From: Camarhynchus parvulus
Lineage: Eukaryota > Chordata > Aves > Passeriformes > Thraupidae
Direction: 5' to 3'
Assembly: GCF_901933205.1 (NCBI RefSeq)
Contig: NC_044573.1
Location: 83,472,546 to 83,536,545 of the forward strand
DNA length: 64,000 nucleotides
A model generated the notes under the pieces. The model saw nothing but the letters and a program-made list of their open reading frames with translations. It had not been told where the DNA came from and ran no database searches. Shown here piece after piece: positions 63,621 through 64,000 of the stretch. Position 1 is the first letter of the stretch. Each line of letters begins with the position of its first letter. Both the position numbers and the translations under genes were made by a program.

Positions 63621-64000
63621 AAATTACAACACAGCGTAAGACATATAAAATAATAAAAGAAAAAAAAGACAAACTCTACTCAAACAAATATGTATTGTTC
63701 TATAAAAGGGAGATAGAAATAAGATTTAAAATAAAATTCAGAAATCATAACTTTTGCAGCCAATAACTGCTTATGTGACATTCTAGGTATTTAGCCAAAA
63801 AAATTAGTAGTAAGGGGTATCTTAAGATATGAACTTCTAACAAGGAACAAGGATAGCAACATTTTATCTAAAGCAAGGAAATTTGTTTTTATATTAACAA
63901 AGTTTCTAGAATACCCACTGTGAAGATGACAGCTCAGTTTCTTCTGTAGCCTATAATAGAAGGTCAAACACCATCTTCTCAGTTCCATGAATTGCATTCT
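63621..64000. other. Intronic end of window
   Basis: Very AT-rich sequence after the last CR1 fragment. Nothing is recognised up to the window edge. Confidence 0.5.

Larger units (their letters stand above)
52555..64000 (+). other. DLGAP2: DLGAP2 downstream intron (3' end outside the window)
   Basis: The intron begins gtaaga directly after the CAG codon of the large exon. The next coding exon in mammals leads into the RSGSYIKAMGDEES-type GK-binding repeat. I saw no sequence encoding that in the remaining 11.4 kb, so the intron continues past the window. It contains MIR-like relics near 55.0 and 62.2 kb and CR1 copies at 62.6-63.6 kb. Confidence 0.85.

Noticed and set aside
1..64000. Endogenous retrovirus or LTR element
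   Set aside because: I saw no paired LTRs, primer-binding site or gag/pol-like open frames. All recognised mobile sequence is CR1 or MIR-like.

Overview
This window is vertebrate nuclear DNA, almost certainly from a bird. The lines of evidence are an AT-rich background, a gene split by long introns with GT/AG borders, and several CR1 LINE relics. There are no Alu/B1/L1-type mammalian repeats, no operons and no ribosome-binding-site-spaced ORFs. I cannot name the species.

I could identify one gene, DLGAP2 (SAPAP2/GKAP2), a postsynaptic-density scaffold, on the + strand. Two of its coding exons lie here. A 66-bp exon at 36822-36887 encodes an acidic linker. A 1,070-bp exon at 51485-52554 encodes most of the N-terminal half of the protein. 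The split codon at their junction (G from the first exon, AC from the second) makes one Asp, which joins the two exons in frame in agreement with my recollection of mammalian DLGAP2. Everything else is intron: 1-36821 (incomplete on its 5' side), 36888-51484 (14.6 kb, complete) and 52555-64000 (incomplete on its 3' side). The earlier N-terminal exons and the later exons with the canonical GK-binding repeats were not found here.

The introns hold a repeat record of different ages. A very old amniote-type CR1/L3-like 3' end lies at about 30.9-31.3 kb. Decayed minus-strand CR1 copies lie at about 3.0-3.6, 23.4, 49.4 and 63.4 kb. At 62.6-63.3 kb a CR1-E-like copy has inserted in antisense into an older plus-strand CR1. 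MIR-like SINE relics are seen at about 17.9, 34.5, 39.6, 40.7, 55.0 and 62.2 kb. Simple repeats include a (GAT)9 tract beside a (TGAGA)n array at 42.4 kb, a TC/TG tract at 31.35 kb and a 27-T run at 49.12 kb.

No previously undescribed system is evident. The observations most worth a second look are the short exon with a weak 5' splice site followed by a GC/CpG-rich readthrough region, the nested CR1 pair, and a cluster of four RUNX-type motifs with a hairpin at 23.84-23.90 kb. Nearly all other ORFs have the length and number expected by chance in AT-rich intron.
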